From the NCBI GenBank assembly GCA_031262225.1, contig JAISIC010000007.1:1-44160 (forward strand): a stretch of 44,160 nucleotides of DNA. Reading direction: 5' to 3'. A program made the translations under genes and the position numbers. Shown here one piece after another: positions 25,101-33,342 of this stretch. The DNA is from Ruminococcus sp. (GTDB lineage: Bacteria > Bacillota > Clostridia > Oscillospirales > Ruminococcaceae). The notes below the pieces were generated by a model. That model had not been told where the DNA came from and made no database searches. It saw only the letters and a program-made list of their open reading frames with translations. Numbering within the stretch: position 1 is the first letter of the stretch; each line of letters opens with the position of its first letter.

Positions 25101-26270
25101 CTTACAGCCTCAGAGCGCGCGGGATATAATTTCACAGGCTGGACAACGACCGATATAATGCTGACAGATGCGACACAAGCCGAAATTACCTTCTATATGC
25201 CTCCGGCAGCTGTTTCACTCACAACAAGCTATCAGCTCGTCAGCTATAATGTAACCGTCACGGACGGCACGGCTTCGCCCGAATCGGGCAGTCTCGGCAC
25301 GTTAATAACGATTACGGCGGACGTTCCCGAGGGCATGGAGTTTGATTACTGGACTGTTACTCCGACGAGCGTGCTCCTCCTCAATACAGAATCTGCGGCA
25401 TTTTTCCTGCCGGGGTCGGATGTGACGATATCAGCGAATTTCAGAGTTCCGACACCCGACAATCCCAGACCGACACCGACACCGACACCTACTCCTGCAC
25501 CCGAACCTTACACGCCTTATATACCGACCTTCCCTAACACACCTCCCCCCGCACCTCCCCTTCCTCCGACACTTCCCAATCCTAATGTAAACCCGCAGGT
25601 GGATATACAGGAAACAGATTACGGCTATGAAATCACGGGACCGAACGGAGCAATTTCGACCGTTGAAGAAACCGAAGAGGGCGTTATTGTTGAAGCGGGC
25701 ATTAATGATTCGGGCAGCGTGAATAGCGAATCAACGGTTATAGCGATTATTCAAGCGGCGGAAATCGCACGAGGAAACGGCGATAATTCCTTAACGCTGC
25801 AAATTCCCGAGGGCACGAGAGGCATTTCGGAAAACACCATACAAAGACTTGTTGAAGCGGCAGACGGAATGGAGATAACGCTTGAGCTCACGTCGGTTGC
25901 AGACGGCGAAACGGTCGGCGGTGTGACACTGCCGCTCTCGGCGGGGACAGGGCAGATTTTAACAGAGCTTGCTTTCGATACAAAACGCTTGGCACAGACC
26001 GAAAGCTATGTTGCAGACAGATGGAACATCGACGTTTTGGGTTCCTTTGAAACCGCCCAAAAAGGCGGCTGGGGGGCGATAGCAACCCTGTCTGTGAGCC
26101 TTGCGAAGCTCGATATTAAAGCCGATGCAAGCACGAAGCTTTACGCTTTGATTTATGATACTAAAAATAAAAAGTGGTATCAGGCGGAAGCGGAAGTCGT
26201 AAGCGGAAATATTATAATCAGAACCACACGAAGCGGGATAGTTACAATCGTGACCGATCCGATAAAATGA
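22158..26270 (+). CDS. Giant secreted beta-helix/Ig-like protein with modules A and B
   Basis: The 1370-residue protein has a signal peptide (1-33). A long beta-helix-like region (about 35-740) carries many ITGG-, GGTV- and SGGY-type turns. An acidic Asp-Pro-Asp repeat linker (about 750-775) follows, then a Big_2-type Ig domain (about 780-855; VTGVELTGEQTVEVEETITLTATVSPED begins it). A second Ig-like domain (about 860-950), two InlB-type repeats (about 957-1090; YNFTGWTTTD, MEFDYWTVTP) and a Pro/Thr linker (about 1095-1140) come next. Module A (about 1165-1250; GISENTIQRLVEAADG) and module B (about 1251-1370; VLGSFETAQKGGWG) end the protein. It has no sortase motif. It is likely a surface adhesin, by architecture only. 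Confidence 0.8.
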   Translation: MKKLLKRVLSFIISSAMLITAVPFSALPVAAVPVYPEDEGTVLDVTAGNLDYGGVRASLYNAMKIINPMYPIIVTGKVASVPGLDESRAATPVEILLRDNFTIKWRATLDYGYLEIPSNASGTLIIEDGAYIFDDRGGIINNSPNVKIIVAGGVVASSSWQVPAIETVGDIDVTGGIIESHDHNAVSLKGDATLTQTGGRILSHGTIAALNAAKGTTAYIRGGTVENNTAARALPGYSNEGNAIRCMSGSSVIVEGGTVIGTADVRENSTFLVFSGTVDGRYTYAIKADTGANIEIRGGLVTASGAQYETVMSTAPYGKDGCFFEIYGGTVSHTGYGGTFNGKFKRINITGGQVLSNIESGYQMVVDGNVTVYNALVKSTGSNGGGISATNVSVTTGGRVIVGKAYALKGTSSISVNGGFVFAETDDVTDGVEPTFDNNGVVLGFNRNADIIVYPEHTSADITILPDEVTAEWRIDNTKYGIMYKGTGSLAQDTFYEIEGITLTAQTNEVILTYSTESIDVVTDIERLYGFYDTVKIIGKKPGIGDEIIIGIPEGKTLEWTAQGETSRSTQRSVLEISGDGAFVMSGGYIKNISNNDEYGINIKDTSTVTVDITGGEVGSKNGIAINNDGTGKITVDGAVISVPSGTAIKSAGDVEIKNTVIYSRNTLTTGATGIVDANSVVLNNAAIIAWGGEDNSTYEINSTTDIYTSQDIAAYWNLVNGVSGISYSNDGSLSGFIPVAEVTVEDPLNPGTDPDDPDDPDDPDDPDDPDDPDPEPERISVTGVELTGEQTVEVEETITLTATVSPEDADIPYIYWSSSAPSIASVSDGVVTGVSAGTVTITVTAIDGGHSDSLEITVTDTNPRYTSVTVSPSTVSVKKGGTYEFQAVVNGYNDPIQTVTWGVSGAHSFFTGITDGTLEIDDDETATTLTITATAEGDRSISGTAIVRVTEGDPEVLPTYPVTIDGTILPNSYAVGDTVNLTASERAGYNFTGWTTTDIMLTDATQAEITFYMPPAAVSLTTSYQLVSYNVTVTDGTASPESGSLGTLITITADVPEGMEFDYWTVTPTSVLLLNTESAAFFLPGSDVTISANFRVPTPDNPRPTPTPTPTPAPEPYTPYIPTFPNTPPPAPPLPPTLPNPNVNPQVDIQETDYGYEITGPNGAISTVEETEEGVIVEAGINDSGSVNSESTVIAIIQAAEIARGNGDNSLTLQIPEGTRGISENTIQRLVEAADGMEITLELTSVADGETVGGVTLPLSAGTGQILTELAFDTKRLAQTESYVADRWNIDVLGSFETAQKGGWGAIATLSVSLAKLDIKADASTKLYALIYDTKNKKWYQAEAEVVSGNIIIRTTRSGIVTIVTDPIK
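24413..24486 (+). repeat. 9-bp tandem repeats encoding Asp-Pro-Asp linker
   Basis: Units of CCCGATGAC and variants (CCCGATGAT, CCCGACGAC) recur about seven times, encoding repeated PDD. It is an acidic flexible spacer between the beta-helix and Ig-like parts, and a likely slippage site. Confidence 0.85.
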
Positions 26271-26296
26271 AAAAAAGAAAAAATTAATAAAAAAGC

Positions 26297-26325
26297 TTGA
26301 CAAGTCATTGATTTTGCGGTACAAT
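26297..26325 (+). promoter_or_regulatory. Sigma-A promoter of the RelB-YafQ pair
   Basis: TTGACA (26297-26302), 17-nt spacer and TACAAT (26320-26325). Short GTAC repeats overlap the -10 region and the start site, a plausible antitoxin operator. A GGAGGT site lies 5 nt before the ATG. Confidence 0.8.
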
Positions 26326-26361
26326 AGTAGTACAGTGCAAAGATTTTACCGGAGGTAATTT

Positions 26362-26625
26362 ATGGCTTCTATACAGGTTCGTGTTGATGATAATACAAAA
26401 ACGGCGGTTGACAATCTTTTCGGTTCGCTTGGGCTTGACACATCAACCGCAGTCAGAATGTTTCTTAACGCCGCTCTCGACTATGAAGGGATTCCCTTTA
26501 CTGTGAAGCACCGTAAACCAAATGCAGAATTGCTCGAAGCAATTGAAGATACCCGTCTTCGCAGAAACCTATCGGGTCCTTATAAAACAGCCGAAGAAGC
26601 CGTTCGCTCAATGCTGGAGGACTGA
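26362..26625 (+). CDS. RelB/DinJ-family antitoxin (YafQ partner)
   Basis: An 87-residue protein with the DinJ-type start MASIQVRVDDNTKTAVDNLFGSLGLDTSTAVRMF, a ribbon-helix-helix, and the ALDYEGIPF segment typical of the family. The gene lies directly upstream of a YafQ-like toxin, whose GTG start follows the stop by 1 nt. Confidence 0.88.
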   Translation: MASIQVRVDDNTKTAVDNLFGSLGLDTSTAVRMFLNAALDYEGIPFTVKHRKPNAELLEAIEDTRLRRNLSGPYKTAEEAVRSMLED

Positions 26626-26626
26626 A

Positions 26627-26914
26627 GTGCTGACTGTAAAATATACTTCAAAGATGAAACGAGATATCAAGCGGCTAAAAAAACGCAAGTGCGACATGGG
26701 AAAGCTTACAAGGACACTCGACCTGCTGCTTGAGCAAAAGCCTTTGCCGCCCGAATATCGCGACCATCAGCTTCAAGGCAAGCTTTCCGATTTCCGAGAA
26801 TGCCACGTTGAGGGTGAGGGCGATTGGGTGCTTATGTATCAAATTTTTGAAGATGAACTTATACTTTCGGCGGTCGGAACAGGAACACATCAGGATTTAT
26901 TTGATAATTATTAA
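26627..26914 (+). CDS. YafQ-family mRNA interferase toxin
   Basis: The 95-residue toxin starts at GTG 26627 (MLTVKYTSKMKRDIKRLKKR) with GGAGG upstream. The conserved YafQ core is visible: LPPEYRDHQLQGKLSDFRECHVEGEGDWVLMYQI and AVGTGTHQDLF, with the His, Asp and Phe residues used for ribosome-dependent mRNA cleavage. Its stop lies 6 nt before a bidirectional terminator. Confidence 0.9.
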   Translation: MLTVKYTSKMKRDIKRLKKRKCDMGKLTRTLDLLLEQKPLPPEYRDHQLQGKLSDFRECHVEGEGDWVLMYQIFEDELILSAVGTGTHQDLFDNY

Positions 26915-26917
26915 TAA

Positions 26918-26952
26918 AAAGCTTCCGCAAAACTTAATTGCGGAAGCTCTTT
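26918..26952. terminator. Bidirectional terminator at the end of the surface-protein operon
   Basis: An 11-bp perfect stem (26920-26930 with 26938-26948) and 7-nt loop are flanked by AAAAA on the left and CTTTTG on the right. It serves RelB-YafQ on the plus strand and the seven-gene secreted-protein operon on the minus strand. Confidence 0.9.
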
Positions 26953-26954
26953 TG

Positions 26955-28706
26955 TTATTCTGTTATTACCGCAAATATCCCCGAATATTCCGTCTCTATT
27001 ACAATCTTTCCGTTTTCTATTATCGTCTCAGCTTCGTGCCACTTTTTCGTTTTGGTATCGAAAATCAAAACTTTTAGCAATGTTTTGTCACTGACTTCAA
27101 AACCTAATTCCTCAAGGGATATGGTAATCGACGCGATATTTCCCCAACCGCCTTTTTGTGCTGTTTCAAAGGAGCCTAAAACTTCTGTGCCCCATTTTTC
27201 ATAAACATATTCCTCGGTTTGTGACAAGCGTTTTGAGTTAAAGCGAATCACAGTTTTAACCTTTTTTGAGAGGGTAATGCTCCCGACATTTTCACCGTCG
27301 TCAAAATCGGTGAGGGGAACGGTGACAGCCGGAGGTGAGGGGGGCGCCGGGGAGTTATACACGGTCGTGTCTTCTATATCAAGGTCAAGATCCAAAGTAT
27401 CCGGATATGCTTTTTTATAATCCGCCAAAGTCGCATAGCCTTCAAAATATTTTATAGCATTTAATTCAATCTCGTCATTAATTAAGCGTTCTCTTATTAA
27501 GCTGTCAGAAACAAAAGCGACAGTGGGTTTGACGGTTCCCATGTTTGCCGCAGAAGTCTCTCCGCGAAGGGTTAATACACCGCCGAAGATATCAACAGCA
27601 CCGTAAGCGAATATGCCGTAACTGTCGGAATCTGCCTCGCCGCCTGTTGCTTTTACAGTTCCGCCGGAAATTTCCAAAAGATTGCCTGTATATATGCCGT
27701 GACTTTCGTTAGTTGCTTTGCCGCCTGTCGCAGTCACAGAGCCGCCCGAACTTTCAAAATTCACGTGTACAAATATGCCGTAACTCTTGTAAGCCTCGCC
27801 GCCGCCTGTTGCGGTAATGTTACCGTCGGAGATATAAATATAGAGTGTTTCTACGCCGCAACCGTCACCTGTCGCGGTAATGTTACCGCCGGAGATATCA
27901 AACCTATTCGCTGCTGATATGCCAATACCGCCTGTCGCGGTTACAGTTCCGCCGGAAATCGCAAGATTATGATCTGCGCCTATGCCGTAACTTTCACCTG
28001 TCGCGGTTACAGCGCCGCCGGAAATATCAAGTTTTCTTACTGCGTTTATGCCGCAACTTGTGGTAGTTGCTTCACTGCCTATTGCGGTAATGATGCTGTC
28101 TGAAATTTCCATATCCAATGCCGCGTTTATGCCGTTACTATTGCTTCCCGCACCGCCTGTCGCGGTAACATTGCTGTCGGTAATTTCAATATTATATGAA
28201 GATATGCCGTCACTCCAGTATTTTGCCGTGCCGCCTGTTGCAGTAACAGAGACGTCGGAGATAATAACATCACCGTAAGTGAATAAGCCGTAACTGTTGC
28301 TGTATGTTGATGTACCGCCTATTGCCGTTAAGCTTCCGCCGCCTGTGATGGTGAGATTTGCCTCTGTGTATATACCTGCTGATTCGCCCATGTCTTCATA
28401 TGCTGACTCAAAGGAATTTGAGCCGACTATCTCCAAGGTTAAAGGGCTTTCATAATAAGTCAAATCAAGAGCATACATCGCGTCGGTTATGAAATGCACG
28501 TCAGTGAGCGTTAGTTTGCTTGCGATTGGGTTAAATTCATACGAACCGCCGCCTAAAACATTCACATCCACTTCGGTGCCTATATACGTAAGCTTACCGC
28601 TATCATCCAGAATAAGGCTTTCTTCATACATCACCGCCGAAGCCGTCAAAGGCACTGCAAAACAAGCGATAATTGTTATTACAAACGCAGAAATTATCTT
28701 TTTCAT
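26955..28706 (-). CDS. Secreted beta-helix repeat protein with module B
   Basis: The 583-residue protein has a signal peptide (1-24), a segment LGGGSYEFNPIASKLTLTDVHF shared in pattern with two other operon members, and then about ten imperfect repeats of 22-28 residues (about 125-385) built on ISGGTVTATGG and SYGI, probably a right-handed beta-helix. A Pro-rich hinge precedes module B (about 460-583; VLGSFETAQKGGWG, FDTKTKKWHEAE, YSGIFAVITE). Module A is absent. The start overlaps the preceding gene stop by 4 nt. It is the last gene of the operon. No anchor motif is present. Confidence 0.8.
   Translation of the reverse strand: MKKIISAFVITIIACFAVPLTASAVMYEESLILDDSGKLTYIGTEVDVNVLGGGSYEFNPIASKLTLTDVHFITDAMYALDLTYYESPLTLEIVGSNSFESAYEDMGESAGIYTEANLTITGGGSLTAIGGTSTYSNSYGLFTYGDVIISDVSVTATGGTAKYWSDGISSYNIEITDSNVTATGGAGSNSNGINAALDMEISDSIITAIGSEATTTSCGINAVRKLDISGGAVTATGESYGIGADHNLAISGGTVTATGGIGISAANRFDISGGNITATGDGCGVETLYIYISDGNITATGGGEAYKSYGIFVHVNFESSGGSVTATGGKATNESHGIYTGNLLEISGGTVKATGGEADSDSYGIFAYGAVDIFGGVLTLRGETSAANMGTVKPTVAFVSDSLIRERLINDEIELNAIKYFEGYATLADYKKAYPDTLDLDLDIEDTTVYNSPAPPSPPAVTVPLTDFDDGENVGSITLSKKVKTVIRFNSKRLSQTEEYVYEKWGTEVLGSFETAQKGGWGNIASITISLEELGFEVSDKTLLKVLIFDTKTKKWHEAETIIENGKIVIETEYSGIFAVITE
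26964..27314 (-). repeat. Module B coding block, copy 1
   Basis: About 350 bp that is nearly the same at the DNA level as 28722-29072, the end of the next gene. Long identical runs surround the FETAQKGGWG codons. The two copies lie about 1.76 kb apart in direct orientation, so recombination between them would delete or duplicate one whole gene unit. Confidence 0.85.
27600..28340 (-). repeat. Imperfect coding repeats in the beta-helix gene
   Basis: Roughly ten units of 66-84 bp, each with a version of CCGCCGGAAATATC and GTTGCGGTAA on the plus strand, encode the ISGGTVTATGG-type turns. Unit length varies by whole codons. Confidence 0.75.
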
Positions 28707-30562
28707 AATACATCCTCACTGACAATCGCAAAAATCCCCGAATATTCCGTCTCTATTACAATCTTTCCGTTTTCTATTATCGCTTCTGCTTCATACCACT
28801 TTTTCGTTTTGGTATCGAAGATAAGAATTTTTAGTTTTGTTCCTTCATCTGCTTCAAAACCTAATTTCTCAAGGCTTATCGTGATAGTCGCGATATTTCC
28901 CCAACCGCCTTTTTGTGCTGTTTCAAAGGAGCCTAAAACTTCTGTACCCCATTTTTCATAAACATAGCTTTCGGTCTGTGCCAAGCGTTTTGAGTTAAAG
29001 CGAAGAACGGTTTTAACCTTTTTTGAAGCCTTAATGCTTCCGACATTTTCACCGTCGTCAAAATCGGTGAGAGCGAAGCTTGGCGAGGGCGGTGCAGGCA
29101 TATTTGAGGAGACAGGCTCGGGCTGTTCGGGATAGGTTATCGGAATTTCAAGCGAAATTGCAAAGGTGCCGAAAAAATCGGTATAGTTTCCGGTTACAAC
29201 AAATGCCTTCTTCGCTTCATCTTTTTTCACCTTATATTCCGAAATTCGCGGGTCTTCTAAGTTTATAATCTCTTTGCTTCCGTCCCTTTTTTGAGCCTCA
29301 ATTATCAACGCTCCGTTATAAGAAGTTTTGATTTCAACCGTTTCATCAAGCCAAACAACATTATAGTTATTTCCGCCGGTGACTTCGGTCATCATTCGTT
29401 CTTTTTCATCAATGAGCATTGCATATGCTCCGCTGACACTGCCGTCAGAATCGTAATAATAACAGTATATCGTTTGCAGAGAAACTGCACCGTATATTCC
29501 GCCGATCATAGAATCGAAATTTGAAAAATCCTGCTTTATTGTCAGTTCTTCAAGATCCGGCACGGTCAAAAATACATCATTAATGTCGCTTAAATTCCCA
29601 TTTGCGGTGAAGGAGCGAAGATTTGTGTTGCTGAATGCGTTTGAGCCTAAAGAAGTAATAGTGTCGGGGAAGGTTGTCAGCGACAAATCGCAATGTGAAA
29701 ACGCATAGCTCCCAACCGTCGTCAAGGCAGATGAATCACCGAAAATAACCGTCGTCAACTTAGAACATTCGGTAAATGTAACCGCTTGTATTTCAGTCAA
29801 CGCAGATTTGTCGCCGAAATCTACAGTAGTTAATTTGCGGCAATATCGAAAAATGCCGGGTTCGCTCGGTGCTTCGCCTGTGAAAAGAGAATTGTCTTCA
29901 AACGTCACCGTTTCTAAAGACGAGCAATTACTAAACGCATCCATTTCGATTGTTTCAACAGAAGCGGGGATAGTTATTTCTTTGATACTTGTTTGATTAA
30001 AGGCATTCTGCTGTATGGTTCGCAGCTTTGAATTTTCTTCAAATTCAACCGTCAAGTTCGGTGCGATAGTATCAGGGGGCGTAAAAGCTGTCCCGAGAGT
30101 TGTCACGCTTGCGGGAATCTTAATATATTCAAGGGCAATATTAGTGCAAAAATTATCGGGAATTGATGTTATGACAGAATCTTCTTCAAAGGTGATGCGT
30201 CGGAGGGGCGAATCCGGAGTGTTGAAAGAGAGGTGGTCTAAAACTTTCACGGTGTTCGGGATTTCAATTTCAATTGCAGATGTCACCGATAAAAAACCTG
30301 CATTTTTTATACTTCTTAACTGTGTGGTGTCAAAGACAATCTCTTGTACTTCGTAAAACGGGAATCCTAAAGAGGGTTGTACACCATCCATATCCCGACC
30401 GTTGCCCGAAATGGTGAGAGTTTTTGTTACGGTGTCAAATGCCCAGATAAAGGAATTGCCGCCGTCGCCGAACATACCGACCTGAACCTCCGCCGAGACG
30501 CCCAAAGGAACCGCCAAAAATGTGATTATGACAATAATTACCGCCGACAAAATTCTCTTCAC
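28703..30562 (-). CDS. Secreted BspA-type LRR protein with module B
   Basis: The 619-residue protein starts at a GTG 1 nt after the upstream stop. It has a signal peptide (1-24) and a BspA-type LRR domain (about 60-370; EITIPASVETIEMDAFSNCSSLETVTF and similar units). A beta-rich segment (about 390-470), a Pro hinge and module B (about 497-619; RLAQTESYVYEKWGTEVLG, FETAQKGGWG, YSGIFAIV) follow. Module A is lacking. LTDFDDGENVGSI at the module B boundary matches the downstream gene. Role unknown; LRR proteins of this type often bind host or microbial surfaces. Confidence 0.8.
   Translation of the reverse strand: MKRILSAVIIVIITFLAVPLGVSAEVQVGMFGDGGNSFIWAFDTVTKTLTISGNGRDMDGVQPSLGFPFYEVQEIVFDTTQLRSIKNAGFLSVTSAIEIEIPNTVKVLDHLSFNTPDSPLRRITFEEDSVITSIPDNFCTNIALEYIKIPASVTTLGTAFTPPDTIAPNLTVEFEENSKLRTIQQNAFNQTSIKEITIPASVETIEMDAFSNCSSLETVTFEDNSLFTGEAPSEPGIFRYCRKLTTVDFGDKSALTEIQAVTFTECSKLTTVIFGDSSALTTVGSYAFSHCDLSLTTFPDTITSLGSNAFSNTNLRSFTANGNLSDINDVFLTVPDLEELTIKQDFSNFDSMIGGIYGAVSLQTIYCYYYDSDGSVSGAYAMLIDEKERMMTEVTGGNNYNVVWLDETVEIKTSYNGALIIEAQKRDGSKEIINLEDPRISEYKVKKDEAKKAFVVTGNYTDFFGTFAISLEIPITYPEQPEPVSSNMPAPPSPSFALTDFDDGENVGSIKASKKVKTVLRFNSKRLAQTESYVYEKWGTEVLGSFETAQKGGWGNIATITISLEKLGFEADEGTKLKILIFDTKTKKWYEAEAIIENGKIVIETEYSGIFAIVSEDVL
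28722..29072 (-). repeat. Module B coding block, copy 2
   Basis: Near-identical direct repeat of 26964-27314; see that entry. Confidence 0.85.
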
Positions 30563-30940
30563 ATCAAACCCCCGTTAAAATTTGCTTAGACTTGTCTGTC
30601 AGCCTTATTGTCACATCACCATAAGAAAGATATAACTTCTTATCCCCTGCGGCTTTGAGGCATTTTTGTATCGCCTTTGCCGAAATCCCTTTGCAGTTTT
30701 CGGGGAGAATGAGGGTTATCTGCGTTACGCCTTTTGTCCTTGCCGCTCTTAAAACTTCAAGCCTTGTTTTCGCACTGTCAACACTCCCCGATTTATTTAA
30801 TATCGCGATAACGTCGATGTTTTTTGCTTCTTGGGTTATCAGCGAAAACTCCGGAATGGCGGGGGGATCGTTTGAAGGTGCATATGTAGGAGCGGAAGTC
30901 ACGGGCGGAGCGGCGGTGTCTGTTGTGTTTTTGGGGTTGG
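30537..30940 (-). repeat. Junction repeat, copy 1 (module A end plus next signal peptide)
   Basis: About 404 bp nearly identical by eye to 31786-32190 and 33317-33720. Each block covers the Pro hinge and module A of one gene, the 1-nt intergenic gap and the first 8 or so codons of the next gene. Confidence 0.9.
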
Positions 30941-31811
30941 GTTCGGGGTCATCGGGTTCGGGTTCGGGGTCTGTGGTTAAAGTCACGCTTGTCCCGGAAA
31001 GATCATAGGTATTGCCCTCACCGTCGGTAAGCGTTGAGTTATAGCCTGCTGCAGTTTCGCCGGAAATTTCAACCCTTCCGCCGTTTCTCACCGTTACATC
31101 TGTATTGCTTATTCCGTACGAACTCGTCGTCCCGTTTCCTGCGACCGCTGAAAAATAGCCGTTATCGACCGTTATGTTTTTTTTGCCGCCATGAAACTGT
31201 ACAGCGTTACTTCCTATACCGCTGCCGGAAGAAACAACAAGACTGCCCCCGTCACTGACGGTAATATCGCCGTCTGTAGATAATCCAAGTGATATAACGC
31301 GTGCATCACCGCCTCTAACCGTTACTGTACAACCCGAAACGGTCACAGGGTAATTATATTCGGATGCTAATCCGTATGAATTATCAGTACTTCCGCCTGT
31401 TACAGTCAGAGAACCCGTTCCGGTAAAATTCAGACCGTAATCAAAAGCGATACCGTAGCTTGAAGCTTCGTTATATGTACTTGTGATGCTGTTTGTGCCG
31501 ATAAGATTTATCGTTAAGTCACTTTGGCATTGTATGTCCAGTGCATATCGTCCCTCTGTTGAAAAATGAACATTTTCAAGGGTGAGAGTTGGAACGCTAT
31601 CGATCACTTCAAACGACATTATTCCCGAATCGCCGATAGTTACAGTATCTGTAAGCTGTTCGAACCCGAGATATAAATCTCCGTTACTATCAATTATCAG
31701 GTCGTTCACGTTGCCAATACTCGGAATCGGATACGATATCGCCGAAACGGCAACAGGCATTGCCAAACAGACCATTAAAACCGAAATTACCGCCGATAAA
31801 ATTCTCTTCAC
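30564..31811 (-). CDS. Secreted beta-helix-like protein with module A
   Basis: The 415-residue protein has a signal peptide (1-24) and a region with TLENVHFSTEGRYALDIQ and GTGSLTVTGG, the same pattern as in two other operon members, then short beta-helix-like turns (about 140-260). An Asp/Glu/Pro linker leads to module A (about 330-415; NKSGSVDSAKTRLEV, ENCKGISAKAIQKC), which ends IRLTDKSKQILTGV and stops just where module B would begin in the fused proteins. The start is GTG. Not a recognised family. Confidence 0.78.
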   Translation of the reverse strand: MKRILSAVISVLMVCLAMPVAVSAISYPIPSIGNVNDLIIDSNGDLYLGFEQLTDTVTIGDSGIMSFEVIDSVPTLTLENVHFSTEGRYALDIQCQSDLTINLIGTNSITSTYNEASSYGIAFDYGLNFTGTGSLTVTGGSTDNSYGLASEYNYPVTVSGCTVTVRGGDARVISLGLSTDGDITVSDGGSLVVSSGSGIGSNAVQFHGGKKNITVDNGYFSAVAGNGTTSSYGISNTDVTVRNGGRVEISGETAAGYNSTLTDGEGNTYDLSGTSVTLTTDPEPEPDDPEPNPKNTTDTAAPPVTSAPTYAPSNDPPAIPEFSLITQEAKNIDVIAILNKSGSVDSAKTRLEVLRAARTKGVTQITLILPENCKGISAKAIQKCLKAAGDKKLYLSYGDVTIRLTDKSKQILTGV

Positions 31812-32190
31812 ATCAAACCCCCGTTAAAACTTGCTTAGACTTGTCTGTCAACCTTATCGTCACATCACCATAAGAAAGATATAATTTCTTATCCCCTGCC
31901 GCTTTGAAGCATTTTTGTATCGCTTTTGCCGAAATCCCTTTGCAGTTTTCGGGGAGAATCAAGGTTATCTGCGTTACCCCTTTTGTCCTCGCCGCTCTTA
32001 AAACTTCAAGCCTTGTTTTGTTGCTGTCAACGCTGCCGGCTTTATTTAATATCGCGATAACGTCGATGTTTTTTGCTTCTTGGGTTATCAGCGAAAACTC
32101 CGGAATTGCGGGGGGATCGTTTGAAGGGACATATGAAGGAGCGGAAGTCACGGGCGGGGCGGGTGTGTCTGTTGTGTTTTTGGGTTTGGG
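31786..32190 (-). repeat. Junction repeat, copy 2
   Basis: Second copy of the block described at 30537-30940, same orientation. Confidence 0.9.
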
Positions 32191-33342
32191 GCGATTATTA
32201 TGTGAAAATGCATCGTCGCTGATATTATCAATCTTCAAATATTCGCTTGAAGCAAGACCGTCATAGTCGGAAATATCTTCCGCGATATCACCGGTCGAAA
32301 CGCCTGCAAGGTTGCACGCTTTCAGTGTCAGAGAAGCTGAGCCGGAAGAAAAATTTATGCTGTCAATGACAAAGGTATAATCACCGATGGTAAATTCATC
32401 ACCCTCATCGCCGTAATATGTGTATTTGACCGCCCCTTTTGTAGATTCGTAGTTCTCCATTGCGTCGCTGTCGGGTGTAACATAGACTTTAGAGCCGGAG
32501 TTAAAGGCTGTGTCGGCAATCTTTATGTCGTTTTCACACACGACATAACCGATGTCATGACCGTAAAATGCATCCTCCGCAACTTCTATAACATTATAGA
32601 GATATCTGTAATGCCAATCGCCGTCGTCATAAACGGTTGCCGGAACGGCAAGCGACGTCGTTGATGATAGCAAACTGTTAAATTGGCATATTGCGGCGGT
32701 GCCCGGGCTTGCAAGAGTTCCGGCGGTTAAAACAATGTATTCAAATACAAAACCTTCGATAATGTCGCCCGGAGTGCCGATATTCACCAAACGATCAGCA
32801 CTGACTGCAGCGAGTCCGGTATCGAAGGTAGGGGTTGTGATGCCGGCGGGATCGGGCATATCAATATACAGATCAACGTTATCCGAAGCGGTAAACGCAT
32901 ACTGATTAATGTTGCAATCATTTGACAAAATCTCAACCATCTGCAAATTGTTGTTGTATGCAAAAGCTTCGCTTTCGATAGACGTGATTGTGGCGGGCAA
33001 GGAAATCTGTGTGCACTCCGCAGGCAAAGCGGAAAGCGGATCAGCATAAGCATAATCGGTAGATGCAATAGTTGTTACCAAAAGTGTAACCGGAGGTAAA
33101 TCGCCGTCGTCTATCGTAATCGATGACGGTATAAAAAGCGTTCCGTTATCGTCAAGGGTGATAGCATCGCCGTATGGGTTTAATCCGAGCAAAGCGGCTG
33201 TGCCCGGGTCACACCCTATCGTTGTATATGACAGTCCGCCCGAAAGGATATATGCAGGCGTCGGATCATATGCAAACACCGCCGCCGGCATAACCAAGCA
33301 AAGCATAACTAAAGATATTACCGCCGATAAAATTCTCTTCAC
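31813..33342 (-). CDS. Secreted LRR-like protein with module A
   Basis: The 509-residue protein has a signal peptide (1-24), a beta-rich N-terminal part with BspA-like repeats (CTQISLPATITSIESEAFAY; VIEVAEDAFYGHDIGYVV) over about 80-300, and a further beta-rich domain to about 395. A Pro hinge precedes module A (about 425-509), almost identical to that of the neighbouring genes. GTG start, 1 nt from the upstream stop. The spacing of repeats is irregular, so the LRR call is moderate. Confidence 0.72.
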   Translation of the reverse strand: MKRILSAVISLVMLCLVMPAAVFAYDPTPAYILSGGLSYTTIGCDPGTAALLGLNPYGDAITLDDNGTLFIPSSITIDDGDLPPVTLLVTTIASTDYAYADPLSALPAECTQISLPATITSIESEAFAYNNNLQMVEILSNDCNINQYAFTASDNVDLYIDMPDPAGITTPTFDTGLAAVSADRLVNIGTPGDIIEGFVFEYIVLTAGTLASPGTAAICQFNSLLSSTTSLAVPATVYDDGDWHYRYLYNVIEVAEDAFYGHDIGYVVCENDIKIADTAFNSGSKVYVTPDSDAMENYESTKGAVKYTYYGDEGDEFTIGDYTFVIDSINFSSGSASLTLKACNLAGVSTGDIAEDISDYDGLASSEYLKIDNISDDAFSHNNRPKPKNTTDTPAPPVTSAPSYVPSNDPPAIPEFSLITQEAKNIDVIAILNKAGSVDSNKTRLEVLRAARTKGVTQITLILPENCKGISAKAIQKCFKAAGDKKLYLSYGDVTIRLTDKSKQVLTGV

